From contig NZ_CP022736.1 of assembly GCF_002257565.1 (NCBI RefSeq), positions 2,046,001 through 2,110,000 on the forward strand: DNA of 64,000 bases, read 5' to 3'. Under the pieces are notes generated by a model. The model saw only the letters and a list, made by a program, of their open reading frames with translations. It searched no databases and was not told the DNA's origin. Of this stretch, positions 52,660 through 62,041 are shown piece after piece (positions within the stretch are counted from its first letter, which is position 1; each line of letters begins with the position of its first letter). The stretch is from Herbaspirillum sp. meg3 (GTDB lineage Bacteria > Pseudomonadota > Gammaproteobacteria > Burkholderiales > Burkholderiaceae_D). The translations under genes were made by a program, and so were the position numbers.

Positions 52660-52696
52660 GAAAAGCCCCTGAACGAAAACGTTCCGGGGCTTTTTC
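52660..52696 (+). terminator. Terminator after the nested inverted repeat
   Basis: AAAAGCCCC and CGGGGCTTTTT arms plus an inner GAACG/CGTTC extension around AAAA, ending in T5. The reverse strand also ends in T4. Confidence 0.88.
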
Positions 52697-52903
52697 ATTT
52701 GGACGGTGAATTCCCCTGGATTATTTCGTCACGCACAAAAAATACTTCAGCGTTTTGTGGAAAAATCCGCGACCGGTAGCGCGCACAAAAAAAGCATATG
52801 CATTCCCCAGGTTGCAACATGGGCTGTATGGTCTCTGGATGACTCCCTTCGATTCCATCGCGCAAGCCGCACAGGTGGCTAAAAAATAGAATGCAAAAAA
52901 CAC

Positions 52904-52935
52904 AAACGCCCGCAATTACGGGCGTTTATGTTTTT
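52904..52935 (+). terminator. Second orphan terminator upstream of the porin
   Basis: AAACGCCCG pairs with CGGGCGTTT around CAATTA, followed by ATGTTTTT. No gene is evident between it and the terminator at 52660-52696. Confidence 0.75.
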
Positions 52936-53175
52936 GCGGCGAAGGAAGAATTTGAACTTTTTTCCTAGACGTCATTATTGGGAGGAAAAGAACATTTTCT
53001 GGACTTAACTCCCCCCTTGGTTACCCACAATTTTTTTAGTGACTTCCGCAGTCGTTCTCAGGAAGCCATTTCCCCTGCTTTTGTCGGCGCAATCTCCATG
53101 TGATGTTTGTTCATTGCTGGATTAATGCAGTCGCGTATTTGGGGCCTTAGCGACCGACCGTTCAAAAAAAAGACG

Positions 53176-53205
53176 TTGACTTCCAAGTGTTTATTTTAAT
53201 AATAT
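53176..53205 (+). promoter_or_regulatory. Porin promoter candidate
   Basis: TTGACT (53176-53181), an 18-bp spacer and TAATAT (53200-53205) in an AT-rich stretch about 90 bp before the porin ATG. Confidence 0.5.
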
Positions 53206-53296
53206 GTGGTATCGCCTAGTAAAACAGCATATTGCAAGGTGATACAGAATGGGGTGGGTTGATTAGCAATTTTTAAATTTAATCAGGGAAATCGAG

Positions 53297-54520
53297 ATGA
53301 AAAAAACCATTGCAACGCTTTGCGTGCTAGGTGTCGGCGCCTCGTCGGCGCATGCGCAAAGCACGGTTACTGTCTACGGCATCATTGATGCTTCTGTTGC
53401 GTACACCAACACTGCTGCCGCGGTTTCGGCATCCAATCCAAGAGGAACCGGTAACTTGATGCAAGTCACGTCCGGAACAATTCAGCAGTCGCGTTTCGGC
53501 TTCAAGGGGCAGGAGGATCTGGGCGGCGGGCTGTCAGCGCAATTCGTTTTGGAAGGTGGTTTTAGTGGCGACACCGGGGCATCTGGAAACTCACAGCTCG
53601 GTTCCACAAGCGGTACTCTCTTTGGGCGTGCAAGTTATGTCGGTTTGAGCAGCAAGAGCTTTGGTACATTGCAGATCGGTCGTCGCAAGGATTTTACGGA
53701 TCAGATAGCGACTTACTATTCCAGTGTGGTTGATTTCGGGACACTGATTAACGGCGTGCATGACAATAATATGGATCGTGTCGGCGGCAATCGCGCCAAC
53801 AACATGGTCAGCTATTACACGCCGCAAATCGCAGGTATCACTGCCAATGTTGCCTATGCATTCGGCGAGACTGCTGGTTCTGCCTCCACCGGTAACGCGT
53901 ACGGTTTTGGCGCCAACTATAATAACGGCCCCTTCGGGGTCGGCTTCGGCTACTGGGCTGCCAAGACGGGTTCGGCCGCCAATACCGAATCGGATCAAAG
54001 TCTGAATGCACTCTGTGCTGCCGGGACCTTCGGTGCGCCCGGTACGACCTGCCTGAAAACTTTCAATGTGGGCTCCAGCTATACGACTGGCCCATTCCGT
54101 TTCTTCGGCATGTTCTCCCGTACCAAGCAACCCAACGCCGTCGCCGCAACAACCGCTGCGCCTAATTTCACCACCGGCGCTTTCACGTCCGCAGCCAATA
54201 CCGGGACCTTCTCCGCTTCCGGCACCAACAACGACCGCACCAACGTCATCGATCTGGGCGTGAACTACAACATCACGCCGGCGCTCAAGCTGACCACCAG
54301 TGTCTTGCAGTCACGCTCATCGTTCATCGGCAGCGCGGTCAGCGGCAAAGTCACCCAATTGAACCTGGGCGCAGACTATTTCTTCTCCAAGCGTACCGAC
54401 GTGTACCTCAATACATCCTTCCAGCGCACCTCCAACATGTATAGCCCAGGAATTACCGTTGCGCCGGGTGCCGACAAGTCGCAGTTCATCGTGATGACAG
54501 GGATACGTACGACGTTCTGA
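53297..54520 (+). CDS. Outer-membrane porin (Burkholderia type)
   Basis: A 407-residue trimeric general porin. A signal peptide (KKTIATLCVLGVGASSAHA) is followed by STVTVYGIIDASVAYTNT, the typical first strand of betaproteobacterial porins, then QSRFGFKGQEDLGGGLSAQFVLEGGF and FGRASYVGLSSKSFGTLQIGRRKD. Repeated amphipathic strands continue to the C-terminal IRTTF, whose final Phe is the outer-membrane sorting signal. GGGAAATCGAG precedes the ATG. Monocistronic; substrate range unknown. Confidence 0.95.
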   Translation: MKKTIATLCVLGVGASSAHAQSTVTVYGIIDASVAYTNTAAAVSASNPRGTGNLMQVTSGTIQQSRFGFKGQEDLGGGLSAQFVLEGGFSGDTGASGNSQLGSTSGTLFGRASYVGLSSKSFGTLQIGRRKDFTDQIATYYSSVVDFGTLINGVHDNNMDRVGGNRANNMVSYYTPQIAGITANVAYAFGETAGSASTGNAYGFGANYNNGPFGVGFGYWAAKTGSAANTESDQSLNALCAAGTFGAPGTTCLKTFNVGSSYTTGPFRFFGMFSRTKQPNAVAATTAAPNFTTGAFTSAANTGTFSASGTNNDRTNVIDLGVNYNITPALKLTTSVLQSRSSFIGSAVSGKVTQLNLGADYFFSKRTDVYLNTSFQRTSNMYSPGITVAPGADKSQFIVMTGIRTTF

Positions 54521-54549
54521 AGCAGTTCGTTTGACATCTGAATTGAGGG

Positions 54550-54583
54550 AAGGGGAATCCGGTGTAAACCGGGTTCTCCTTTG
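54550..54583 (+). terminator. Hairpin downstream of the porin
   Basis: AAGGGGAATCCGG pairs with CCGGGTTCTCCTT (two G-U pairs) around TGTAAA, 30 bp after the porin stop; the T tract is short, so it may be a weak terminator or mRNA 3'-end stem. Confidence 0.5.
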
Positions 54584-54603
54584 ACCTGAGGGGGTAGGGG
54601 AAT

Positions 54604-56211
54604 ATGCGCAAGATCAACAACATGAAGATCGGTAACCGGCTGCGCTGGGGATTTGCGATCATCCTGGTCATTTCGGGATTGATGACGGCATTGGCAGTCT
54701 GGAATCTGCAGATGGTAGCCAACCGTATGTCGGCCATGATGGAGCGCCCGCTGAGCAAGGAACGCTTGTCCAGCGATTGGTTTCGCTACATTGAAACGGG
54801 CATTACCCGCACCACAGCCATTGCCAAGAGCAGCGATACTACTTTGGCGGCATTCCTGATGGCCGGGCCGATGAAGCCGTCGGCCGAAGTGCAGGAAAAA
54901 ATCAAGACGCTGCTGGATACGGAAGAAGAACATGCCTTATTCAAGAACATTGGCGTGCAGCGCGACCACTACCTGGAAACGCGCGACCGCTTGAGCCAGC
55001 TCAAGTCCTCTGGGCAGATGGAGGCGGCTGCGGCCGTGCTGGAAAAAGAATACTTGCCGGCGTCGCGCCAGTTTGCGCAGTCGGTGCAACAGTTGCTGGA
55101 CATGCAGCGCAACCAGATTGACGCGATCAAGTTAAGCATCGAAGAAACCGCGCAAAAGAGCCGCCGCCTGCTGATCTTGCTGGAATGCGTGGCCATTGCT
55201 CTCGGTTTGCTGTGTGCGCAAATGCTGACGCGTTCCATCGTGTTGCCGTTGCAGTCAGCCGTAGCGATTGCGCGTCGTGTCGCCGGCGGTGACCTGAGCG
55301 CTGATATTATCCCCGGCCGTAAAGACGAGACTGGTCAGTTACTGGAAGCCTTGTCCTTCATGAACACCAGCCTGCGCGACGTAGTCGGCAAAGTGCGCAG
55401 CAGCATCAGTAACATCGCCATCGCCTCGGGTGAAATTGCCACCGGCAACATGGACTTGTCTAGTCGTACCGAGCAACAGGCTGCATCGCTGGAAGAAACC
55501 GCCTCGGCGATGGAAGAGCTGACCTCGACCGTGCGCCTGAATGCAGACAATGCGGACGAAGCCAAGGACACCGCCACTGCTGCGGCAGCGATTGCTGACA
55601 AGGGTGGCTTGATGGTGGCGCGCGTGGTCGACACGATGAATGAAATCAGTGAGTCGTCAAGGCAGATCGCCAACATCATCGGCGTCATCGACGGCATCGC
55701 TTTTCAAACCAATATCCTGGCGCTTAACGCTGCGGTAGAGGCGGCCCGGGCCGGCGAACAGGGGCGCGGTTTTGCGGTGGTGGCTTCCGAGGTGCGCAGT
55801 CTTGCGCAACGCTCGGCAAATGCAGCCAAGGAAATCAAGGAGTTGATCGGCGTGTCGGTCAGCCGGGTCGAGGCGGGTACGCAATTAGTCGACGATGCAG
55901 GCGCCACCATGCACGAGATCGTGGTTAATGTCGGACGCGTGGCGCAGATCATTGCGGACATCAGCGTTTCCAGCAAGGAGCAGGCGTCCGGTATCGAACA
56001 GGTGGGCCACGCGATTGCGCTGATGGACGGTGTGACGCAAAAGAACGCCGCACTGGTGGAGGAGGCTGCAGCGGCAGCCGCCGCCATGAAAGAGGAGGCG
56101 CGCTCGCTGGCGCACACCGTCGAGGTGTTCAAGCTTGACGGTATGGCTGCGCCGGCAACATCGATTGCGGCATTGCCGCTGCCTTTAATGGGCCGTATGC
56201 GAACTTTGTGA
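54604..56211 (+). CDS. Methyl-accepting chemotaxis protein
   Basis: A 535-residue chemoreceptor: membrane helix (about residues 16-36), four-helix-bundle ligand domain (about 37-190), second helix (about 190-212), HAMP (about 213-265) and signalling domain with the tip FQTNILALNAAVEAARAGEQGRGFAVVA. The ligand domain shares PLSKERLSSDW and ITRTTAIAKSSDTTLAAF with the receptor at 8069-9643, so they are paralogues and may sense related ligands. It follows the porin by 83 bp. Confidence 0.95.
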   Translation: MRKINNMKIGNRLRWGFAIILVISGLMTALAVWNLQMVANRMSAMMERPLSKERLSSDWFRYIETGITRTTAIAKSSDTTLAAFLMAGPMKPSAEVQEKIKTLLDTEEEHALFKNIGVQRDHYLETRDRLSQLKSSGQMEAAAAVLEKEYLPASRQFAQSVQQLLDMQRNQIDAIKLSIEETAQKSRRLLILLECVAIALGLLCAQMLTRSIVLPLQSAVAIARRVAGGDLSADIIPGRKDETGQLLEALSFMNTSLRDVVGKVRSSISNIAIASGEIATGNMDLSSRTEQQAASLEETASAMEELTSTVRLNADNADEAKDTATAAAAIADKGGLMVARVVDTMNEISESSRQIANIIGVIDGIAFQTNILALNAAVEAARAGEQGRGFAVVASEVRSLAQRSANAAKEIKELIGVSVSRVEAGTQLVDDAGATMHEIVVNVGRVAQIIADISVSSKEQASGIEQVGHAIALMDGVTQKNAALVEEAAAAAAAMKEEARSLAHTVEVFKLDGMAAPATSIAALPLPLMGRMRTL

Positions 56212-56220
56212 GAGGGGGGC

Positions 56221-56982
56221 TCAGCTCTTGGGTATATAGCCAAGTTCCAGTGAAAAACGCTGGGCTCCCTTACCCAGTATTTCCAGGCATTCTTGCAGGC
56301 GCGGCTCGGTCATGCGGCTGACTGGCGCTGTCATTGACAGCGCGGCCACGACCTTGCCGGCAGCGTCCCTGATGGGTAGCGCCAACGCCACGGTGTCGGC
56401 GGATTTTTCTCCATACGAGACGCTGTAGCCGACTTCAAGGATTTTCTTGATGGCTTGCTTGAGCTGGGTGCGGCTGACGATGGTGCTGGGCGTATAACGC
56501 TTGCGCTCTTCGTTGAGGACGGCTTCCTGTACCTCTTCAGGCGCGTAGGCCAGCAGTAGTTTGCTGGAGGCACCGACGTAAAGTGGCCGGCGCGCCGACA
56601 TTTCACTGTGCACACGGATGGCGTGCGGGGAATCCCACCAGGCCACACACATGGTCTCCAGGCCTTCACGGATGGTGATCAGCACGCTTTCGCTGCAAGC
56701 CTCGCCGATGGCCGGCAGCAGTGCCTGGCCCAGTTGCGAAAGTTGTACCTGGTTTTGTGCGGCGACACCGAGGAACAATGCGCGATAACCCAGGCTATAG
56801 GTGGCCAGCGGTTCCTTGCGCTTGATCAGGCCGCTTTCTTCGAGCGTGCCCAGCAAGCGAAACGCGCGGGCTTTGGTATTGCCTGAGCGTTTTGCCAGTT
56901 CGGTGACACCCAGGCCCGGGTGGTCGGCAACCACGAACAGCAGCTCCATGGCTTTGCTCACCGCATCCACGGTGTAACTCAT
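56221..56982 (-). CDS. IclR-family transcriptional regulator
   Basis: A 253-residue regulator. The N-terminal winged helix (about residues 8-70) shows LGVTELAKRSGNTKARAFRLLGTLEESGLI. The IclR effector domain (about 80-250) contains ARRPLYVGASSKLLLAYAPEEVQEAV and VAALSMTAPVSRM. It is transcribed divergently from the peptide-type ABC operon and probably regulates it; direct repeats that look like an operator lie at 57303-57330. Confidence 0.93.
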   Translation of the reverse strand: MSYTVDAVSKAMELLFVVADHPGLGVTELAKRSGNTKARAFRLLGTLEESGLIKRKEPLATYSLGYRALFLGVAAQNQVQLSQLGQALLPAIGEACSESVLITIREGLETMCVAWWDSPHAIRVHSEMSARRPLYVGASSKLLLAYAPEEVQEAVLNEERKRYTPSTIVSRTQLKQAIKKILEVGYSVSYGEKSADTVALALPIRDAAGKVVAALSMTAPVSRMTEPRLQECLEILGKGAQRFSLELGYIPKS

Positions 56983-57368
56983 ATGAGGTTCCTTATGTTT
57001 TGTTTGGTGCCGTCGGCGGCTTTTGGTACGGCATTGCGGCTACTTGGACGGGTGATATTGTAATGCGCCGGGCTCTCGGGATCCGGCAGCGCAGGAAGCT
57101 TTGCTCCAGGTGCGGTTTTTCTTGCATTGGAACAAGGGTTTGTGTGGCGAAACATCCTAAACAATCAAAAATTATTCGTCAAGCAATATGAGGCGCGCCA
57201 TCCGGCTGTTTGAGCCGGGAGACGCGGGATGCGGCGGGGGGGCGGTACTTTTTTTGCGGCAGTCGAAACGGTCCGGGTGACGCATAAAAACTCCTTGACG
57301 CTGTATCATTAGATAATATATCGTATCATTCAGCGATACATTAATGAAGAAGATAATGTGGAGGGTAT
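56983..57368. other. Divergent regulatory region between the IclR gene and the ABC operon
   Basis: No gene seen in 386 bp. The right part is AT-rich and holds the candidate promoter and operator repeats; the left part is GC-rich without recognisable elements. Confidence 0.6.
57295..57339 (+). promoter_or_regulatory. Candidate IclR-controlled promoter/operator
   Basis: TTGACG (57295-57300), a 16-bp spacer and TATATC (57317-57322) form a promoter. Two direct repeats GTATCATT (57303-57310; 57323-57330) start exactly 20 bp apart, in the spacer and just after the -10. The second also forms an inverted repeat, GTATC with GATAC (57335-57339). Good operator candidate for the divergently coded IclR protein. 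Confidence 0.5.
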
Positions 57369-58997
57369 GTGGGTAAACGGTTTCTCGGTCGGTGGCGTGG
57401 CGCAGGAGTGTCAGGAAAGGCGCTATCGCCATGTATCTCGGTCGCAGTTGTGGCCGTCGCGCTCACGGTGACGATGGTGGCGCATGCCGCCGACTTGCGA
57501 ATCGGCTTCAAGGCGGAAGTGACTTCCGCCGATCCGCATGTGCTCAACGGGCAAAACAGGAACGTCTGGGCTCATGTCTATGAATCCCTGATCAGCGAAG
57601 ACGCCAAGCTGCGTCCCGTACCCAAACTGGCTTTGTCGTGGCGTGCTGTCAATCCAACGACTTGGGAATTCAAGTTGCGACCTGGCGTGCATTTTCACGA
57701 CGGCGCGCTGATGAGCGCGGAGGACGTTAAATATTCCATCGATCGCGCGATGCACCTGACCGGTGCGCGCACCTTTCGCTCCTATCTGAAAGGCATCACC
57801 GGGGTCACCGTGACCGGACCGCTGACGGTACAGATCAGCACCAGTGAAACCAATCCGACGGTGCCGGACAATCTGGGTTTGATCGCCATCATTCCACGCT
57901 CTTTGGGGGCGAATGTAAGCGAAGAAAGTTTTGCCAGCGGCAAATCGGCCATCGGCACAGGGCCCTACAAGTTTGCGGCGTGGATCAACGGCCAGAAAGT
58001 GGTGTTGAATAAAAACGCCGATTACTGGGGCACCAAAGAGCCGTGGGACAGCGTCACTTTTCAATTCATCCCGCGTGAGCCGGCGCGCGCTTCGGCGCTG
58101 TTGTCGGGAGCGGTGGATATCATTGACGGCGCCACCGCCAATCTCAAGAGCGCGTTTCGCACCGCGCAGAATATTGAGCAAACCTCGGTGACGTCTTACA
58201 TGCTTAATTACCTGTTGCTGGACCAGCGCCGCGACGTCACGCCTTTCGTCAGAGACAACAACGGCGCACCGATGAGCAGCAATCCCTTCAAGGTGCCGCA
58301 GGTAAGGCAAGCCATGATGCGTGCGATAAGCCGCTCCGGCCTGATCCGTTTTCTGATGAAAGCTGATGGTACGGCTTCTGAGCAACTAGTTCCCGTTGGT
58401 TTCTTTGGCTACGACGCAGGCTTGCGTCTACCCGACTACGACGTGGCTGCGGCCAAGGCCTTGCTGGCCGAAGGTGGTTATCCGAAGGGCTTCCGTATGA
58501 CCGTGCAATGTCCCAATAATCGTTACGTCAATGACGGGAAATTGTGTGAAGCGATGGCGCAGCTGTTTAGTCGCATCGGCATCGCAACCGAAGTGTCGGT
58601 CATGCCGTTCTCGGTGTTCCTGCCGCGTGCCGCCGGTGGGCCCAGCGGCGTTTCCGAGTTCAGCATTTTCATGTTGGGCACCGGCGCGGTGACGGGTGAT
58701 TCCCTGACCATGCTGACATCGATCGTCCACACCCCTGATCGCAAGACCGGCATCGGCGCCAACAATTATGGCGGCTACAGCAACCCAAAGGTTGACGCGT
58801 TGATCGACGCCGCGCTGGAAACCATGGATCCGATCAAACGCGAGGCTCTGCAGCAGCAGGCCGCCAGGATTGCGCTGGAGGACGGCGCGATCATTCCGCT
58901 GCTGAATCAGAACGCCACTTGGGCGTATCGCAACAACCTGTCTTTTGCGCCGCGCGCCGATGGCTTCACGATGGCCACGGATATTCGTCCGCGCTAG
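57369..58997 (+). CDS. Peptide/nickel-type ABC transporter substrate-binding protein (family 5)
   Basis: A 542-residue periplasmic receptor of the DppA/OppA family: signal peptide near residues 20-40 ending AHA, then FKAEVTSADPHVLNGQNRNVWAHVYESLISEDAKLRPVPKLALSW and YSIDRAMHLTGARTFRSYL. Starts at GTG with GGAGGG three bases upstream, a tight spacing; no in-frame ATG is better placed. It leads the operon with a hydrolase, two permeases and two ATPases. Confidence 0.9.
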   Translation: MGKRFLGRWRGAGVSGKALSPCISVAVVAVALTVTMVAHAADLRIGFKAEVTSADPHVLNGQNRNVWAHVYESLISEDAKLRPVPKLALSWRAVNPTTWEFKLRPGVHFHDGALMSAEDVKYSIDRAMHLTGARTFRSYLKGITGVTVTGPLTVQISTSETNPTVPDNLGLIAIIPRSLGANVSEESFASGKSAIGTGPYKFAAWINGQKVVLNKNADYWGTKEPWDSVTFQFIPREPARASALLSGAVDIIDGATANLKSAFRTAQNIEQTSVTSYMLNYLLLDQRRDVTPFVRDNNGAPMSSNPFKVPQVRQAMMRAISRSGLIRFLMKADGTASEQLVPVGFFGYDAGLRLPDYDVAAAKALLAEGGYPKGFRMTVQCPNNRYVNDGKLCEAMAQLFSRIGIATEVSVMPFSVFLPRAAGGPSGVSEFSIFMLGTGAVTGDSLTMLTSIVHTPDRKTGIGANNYGGYSNPKVDALIDAALETMDPIKREALQQQAARIALEDGAIIPLLNQNATWAYRNNLSFAPRADGFTMATDIRPR

Positions 58998-59046
58998 CGA
59001 ACGGACTCATTTTCAGAATTCAATATCAGAACTATCAACGGACAAC

Positions 59047-60951
59047 ATGCAATCTCTGAATCATCTTTCGCGTTCTCCGGCAGGAGAAATGACCGTGCTG
59101 CGAGACATCATGGTCTTGATGCGCGACGGCGTGCAGCTCGCCACCGATGTCTACCTGCCTGCGGGCGCTGCAGCCACTGACACGTTTCCGGTCATTCTTG
59201 AACGCACGCCTTACGGAAAGAACCAGCCCAGCCGCGCCGAGCGCAACGCCATCAATGAAACGCCGCTGGCGCGCGCCGAAGTCGCTGCTTATTTTGTCGT
59301 CCAGGGTTACGCGGTGGTCTACCAGGACTGTCGTGGCCGTTATCAGTCTGGAGGCAGTTTCGTCAAATACACGAGCGACAGCGACGACGGGTACGACACC
59401 TGTGCGTGGATTCTCACGCAAGCATGGTGTAACGGCTGCATCGGTACCAAGGGCCTGTCTTATGCGGCTCATACGCAAGCGGCGCTGGGTAGCCTGGGTG
59501 CTCCAGGCGTGGTGGCGATGTTTCTCGACTCAGGTGGATTTTCAAATGCATTCCAGGGTGGTATCCGGCAAGGCGGTGCGTTCGAGTTGAAACAGGCTAC
59601 CTGGGCTTGGCGTCAAGCACTGGAAAGCCGCGAGCTGCAGGAAGACCCCGAGCGCTTTGCAGCCCTGAGCAGCATCGACCTGGATGACTGGTTCACCCGT
59701 ACCACCGAGTGGAAGCCAGGCAACTCGCCGCTGAGCAGTGTGCCGGAGTATGAAGCGTACATGTTCGAGCAATGGCGTCACGGGGAGTTTGATGATTACT
59801 GGATGCAACCGGGCTTGTACGCGGAAGGTTATTACCCGCAATTCTGCAATGCGGCGATGGTCCATATGTCGTCGTGGTTTGATCCCTATCCACGCACCGC
59901 GACCACCAACTATACCGGTCTGATCAAGGCAGGTAAGGGGCCGGTGCGCTTGATCCTGGGGCCGTGGACGCATGGTAACCGTTCCATCACTTATGCCGGC
60001 GACGTCGACTTCGGTGCGGCTGCTACGCTGGATGGCCAACTGGCACGAGACTATCTGTCGCTGCGTCTGCAATGGTTTGATCGCTGGCTAAAGAATGATG
60101 CAACGGTGCCGGATCCTTTGCCGCCGGTCAGCCTGTTTGTCATGGGTGGCGGCTCCGGGAAGAAGAACGCTGCAGGCCGTCTCGACCACGGTGGGCGCTG
60201 GCGCAGCGAACAGCAATGGCCGCTACCCGATGCGCAGGCGCAAGTCTGGTATCTGCGGCGCGAAGGCGCCTTGTCGACTACCGCACCGGGCCCGGTGAGT
60301 AAAGAGAGCGATGCTTTTCTCGCTTATCGCTACGACCCACTCAATCCGGTACCCACCATCGGTGGCGCGGTGACTTCCGGTGAGCCCCTGATGTTTGGCG
60401 GTGCCTTTGATCAATGCGAAGGTCCGGGCGTATTCGGCGCAACCCTTCCTTACTACCCACTGGCCATGCGTGCTGACGTGCTGGTGTTTCAGACGCCCGT
60501 GTTGACGCAGGATGTCGAGGTAACCGGTGACATCAGCGTCAAACTATGGATATCCTCGGATTGTCTGGATACCGATTTCACCTTCAAGCTGATTGATGTC
60601 TATCCACCCAGTGCCGATTATCCCAACGGCTACGCGATGAATCTGTCGCACGGCATTTTGCGGGCGCGCTATCGCAACTCGTGGGAAGCACCGGCTTTGA
60701 TGATCCCCGGCGCAGTGTATGAAATCAATATCGACGGTTTTCCGACCAGCAATCTGTTTCAGAAGGGGCATCGCATTCGCCTGGATATCTCTAGTAGCAA
60801 CTTCCCGCATTTCGACTGCAATCCGAATACCGGCGAACCGGAAGGGGCGGCGACGCACACGCGCGTGGCCACAAATCGCATCTATCTGGACGCGACGCGC
60901 CCCTCACAGATCGTGTTGCCGGTGATCCCGGCGCGCAAGCCGACGGCTTGA
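59047..60951 (+). CDS. CocE/NonD-family hydrolase (X-Pro dipeptidyl-peptidase-like)
   Basis: A 634-residue alpha/beta hydrolase. VLRDIMVLMRDGVQLATDVYLPAG and YAVVYQDCRGRYQSGG open the fold, the nucleophile elbow is GLSYAAHTQ, and GPWTHGN probably carries the catalytic His. The C-terminal jelly-roll domain (about residues 400-630; EVTGDISVKLWISSDCLDTDFTFKLIDVYP) is typical. No signal peptide is seen, so it should hydrolyse an imported amide, ester or peptide in the cytosol. It lies between the binding protein and permeases of one operon. The start at 59047 is the first after the SBP stop. Confidence 0.88.
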   Translation: MQSLNHLSRSPAGEMTVLRDIMVLMRDGVQLATDVYLPAGAAATDTFPVILERTPYGKNQPSRAERNAINETPLARAEVAAYFVVQGYAVVYQDCRGRYQSGGSFVKYTSDSDDGYDTCAWILTQAWCNGCIGTKGLSYAAHTQAALGSLGAPGVVAMFLDSGGFSNAFQGGIRQGGAFELKQATWAWRQALESRELQEDPERFAALSSIDLDDWFTRTTEWKPGNSPLSSVPEYEAYMFEQWRHGEFDDYWMQPGLYAEGYYPQFCNAAMVHMSSWFDPYPRTATTNYTGLIKAGKGPVRLILGPWTHGNRSITYAGDVDFGAAATLDGQLARDYLSLRLQWFDRWLKNDATVPDPLPPVSLFVMGGGSGKKNAAGRLDHGGRWRSEQQWPLPDAQAQVWYLRREGALSTTAPGPVSKESDAFLAYRYDPLNPVPTIGGAVTSGEPLMFGGAFDQCEGPGVFGATLPYYPLAMRADVLVFQTPVLTQDVEVTGDISVKLWISSDCLDTDFTFKLIDVYPPSADYPNGYAMNLSHGILRARYRNSWEAPALMIPGAVYEINIDGFPTSNLFQKGHRIRLDISSSNFPHFDCNPNTGEPEGAATHTRVATNRIYLDATRPSQIVLPVIPARKPTA

Positions 60952-60996
60952 TGCAGTGCCGTCTCTGCATGGGACTTGATAAAGGAATGGAACCTG

Positions 60997-61968
60997 ATGT
61001 TTGAAATGCTTATAAAACGCAGCCTGCAAAGTGTGCTGGTGATTTTCATCATGTCCTTGCTGGCGTTTGTCGGCATCAACCTGGTCGGCAATCCCATTTA
61101 TCTGCTGGTGGCGCCCAACGCCTCGCCAGCCGAAATTGCCGAAGCCTCGCATGCACTGGGCCTGGACCTGCCGGTCTATGCGCAGTACTGGCGCTTCCTG
61201 GTCAATGCTCTGCACGGTGACCTCGGCAACTCCTTTGTGTTTAATCAGCCAGCCATTTCGCTGATCTTCGAGCGCATGCCGGCTACGCTGGAACTGGCCG
61301 GCGCGGCGCTGGTGCTGTCGTTCCTGATCGGTGTGCCGCTGGGCATGTGGGCGGGCCTGCGGCCGGGTAGCAAGGTGCACAAGCTGGCCATGGGTTTCTC
61401 CATTCTGGGTGTGACGATTCCAAGTTTCTGGCTAGGCCTGATTCTAATTCTGGTGTTCGCGGTCAATCTGGGCTGGTTTCCGTCGGGCGGACGTGGCCCG
61501 ACCACCAGTCTTCTGGGCATTCAGATCAGCTTTCTCAATCTGGATGGCTTGCGCTATCTGGTGCTGCCTGCCGCTACCCTGGCGTTGCACAATATTGCGC
61601 TGGTGATGCGTATGACCGAGGCCGGCACGCGTGAAGTGGCTTTACAGGAATACGTCAAGTTTGCCCGTGCCAAGGGGGTCGGTGCGGTGCGGCTTATGCT
61701 GCGTCACGTCGCGCCTAACGTGATGATTCCCATTGTGACGGTAATGGGGCTGGAGTTCGGACAACTGATTGCTTTTTCGCTGATCACCGAAACCATTTTT
61801 GCCTGGCCGGGCATGGGCAAGCTGATCGTTGACTCGGTGCTGCAGCTGGATCGCCCGGTGGTGGTGGCTTATCTGATGGTCGTACTGGTGATTTTTGTAT
61901 TGATCAATTTTGTGGTCGACATCCTCTATCTCATCCTCGATCCGCGCTTGCGCGCGAAATCGACGTGA
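60997..61968 (+). CDS. Peptide-type ABC transporter permease (DppB-like)
   Basis: A 323-residue permease with six helices. ALGLDLPVYAQYWRFLVNALHGDLGNSFVFNQP is the standard DppB N-terminal region, and the coupling segment is EYVKFARAKGVGAVRLMLRHVAPNVMIPIVTVMGLEFG. AAAGGAA lies 10 bp before the ATG at 60997; an earlier ATG (60976) is close but is not preceded by a site. Confidence 0.92.
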   Translation: MFEMLIKRSLQSVLVIFIMSLLAFVGINLVGNPIYLLVAPNASPAEIAEASHALGLDLPVYAQYWRFLVNALHGDLGNSFVFNQPAISLIFERMPATLELAGAALVLSFLIGVPLGMWAGLRPGSKVHKLAMGFSILGVTIPSFWLGLILILVFAVNLGWFPSGGRGPTTSLLGIQISFLNLDGLRYLVLPAATLALHNIALVMRMTEAGTREVALQEYVKFARAKGVGAVRLMLRHVAPNVMIPIVTVMGLEFGQLIAFSLITETIFAWPGMGKLIVDSVLQLDRPVVVAYLMVVLVIFVLINFVVDILYLILDPRLRAKST

Positions 61969-62041
61969 GTGGCGGTTTGAACAGGGTATCAGGCAAGTCC
62001 AACGGCGCAGATCATTTTTGACGAAACAGGCAATCCATCCT

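Larger units (their letters stand above)
52036..53296. other. Gene-poor intergenic region with a nested inverted repeat and two terminators
   Basis: No supported gene in 1.26 kb. Left part: promoter region of the rhodanese-encapsulin operon (minus strand). Centre (52542-52696): a nested set of inverted repeats ending in a terminator. 52904-52935: a second terminator about 210 bp later. Right part: the porin promoter. Two short frames (52354-52566 plus, 52721-52915 minus) were judged non-coding. Confidence 0.65.

Noticed and set aside
52721..52915. Possible 64-residue minus-strand secreted peptide
   Set aside because: It starts at TTG inside a terminator hairpin and has no ribosome site.
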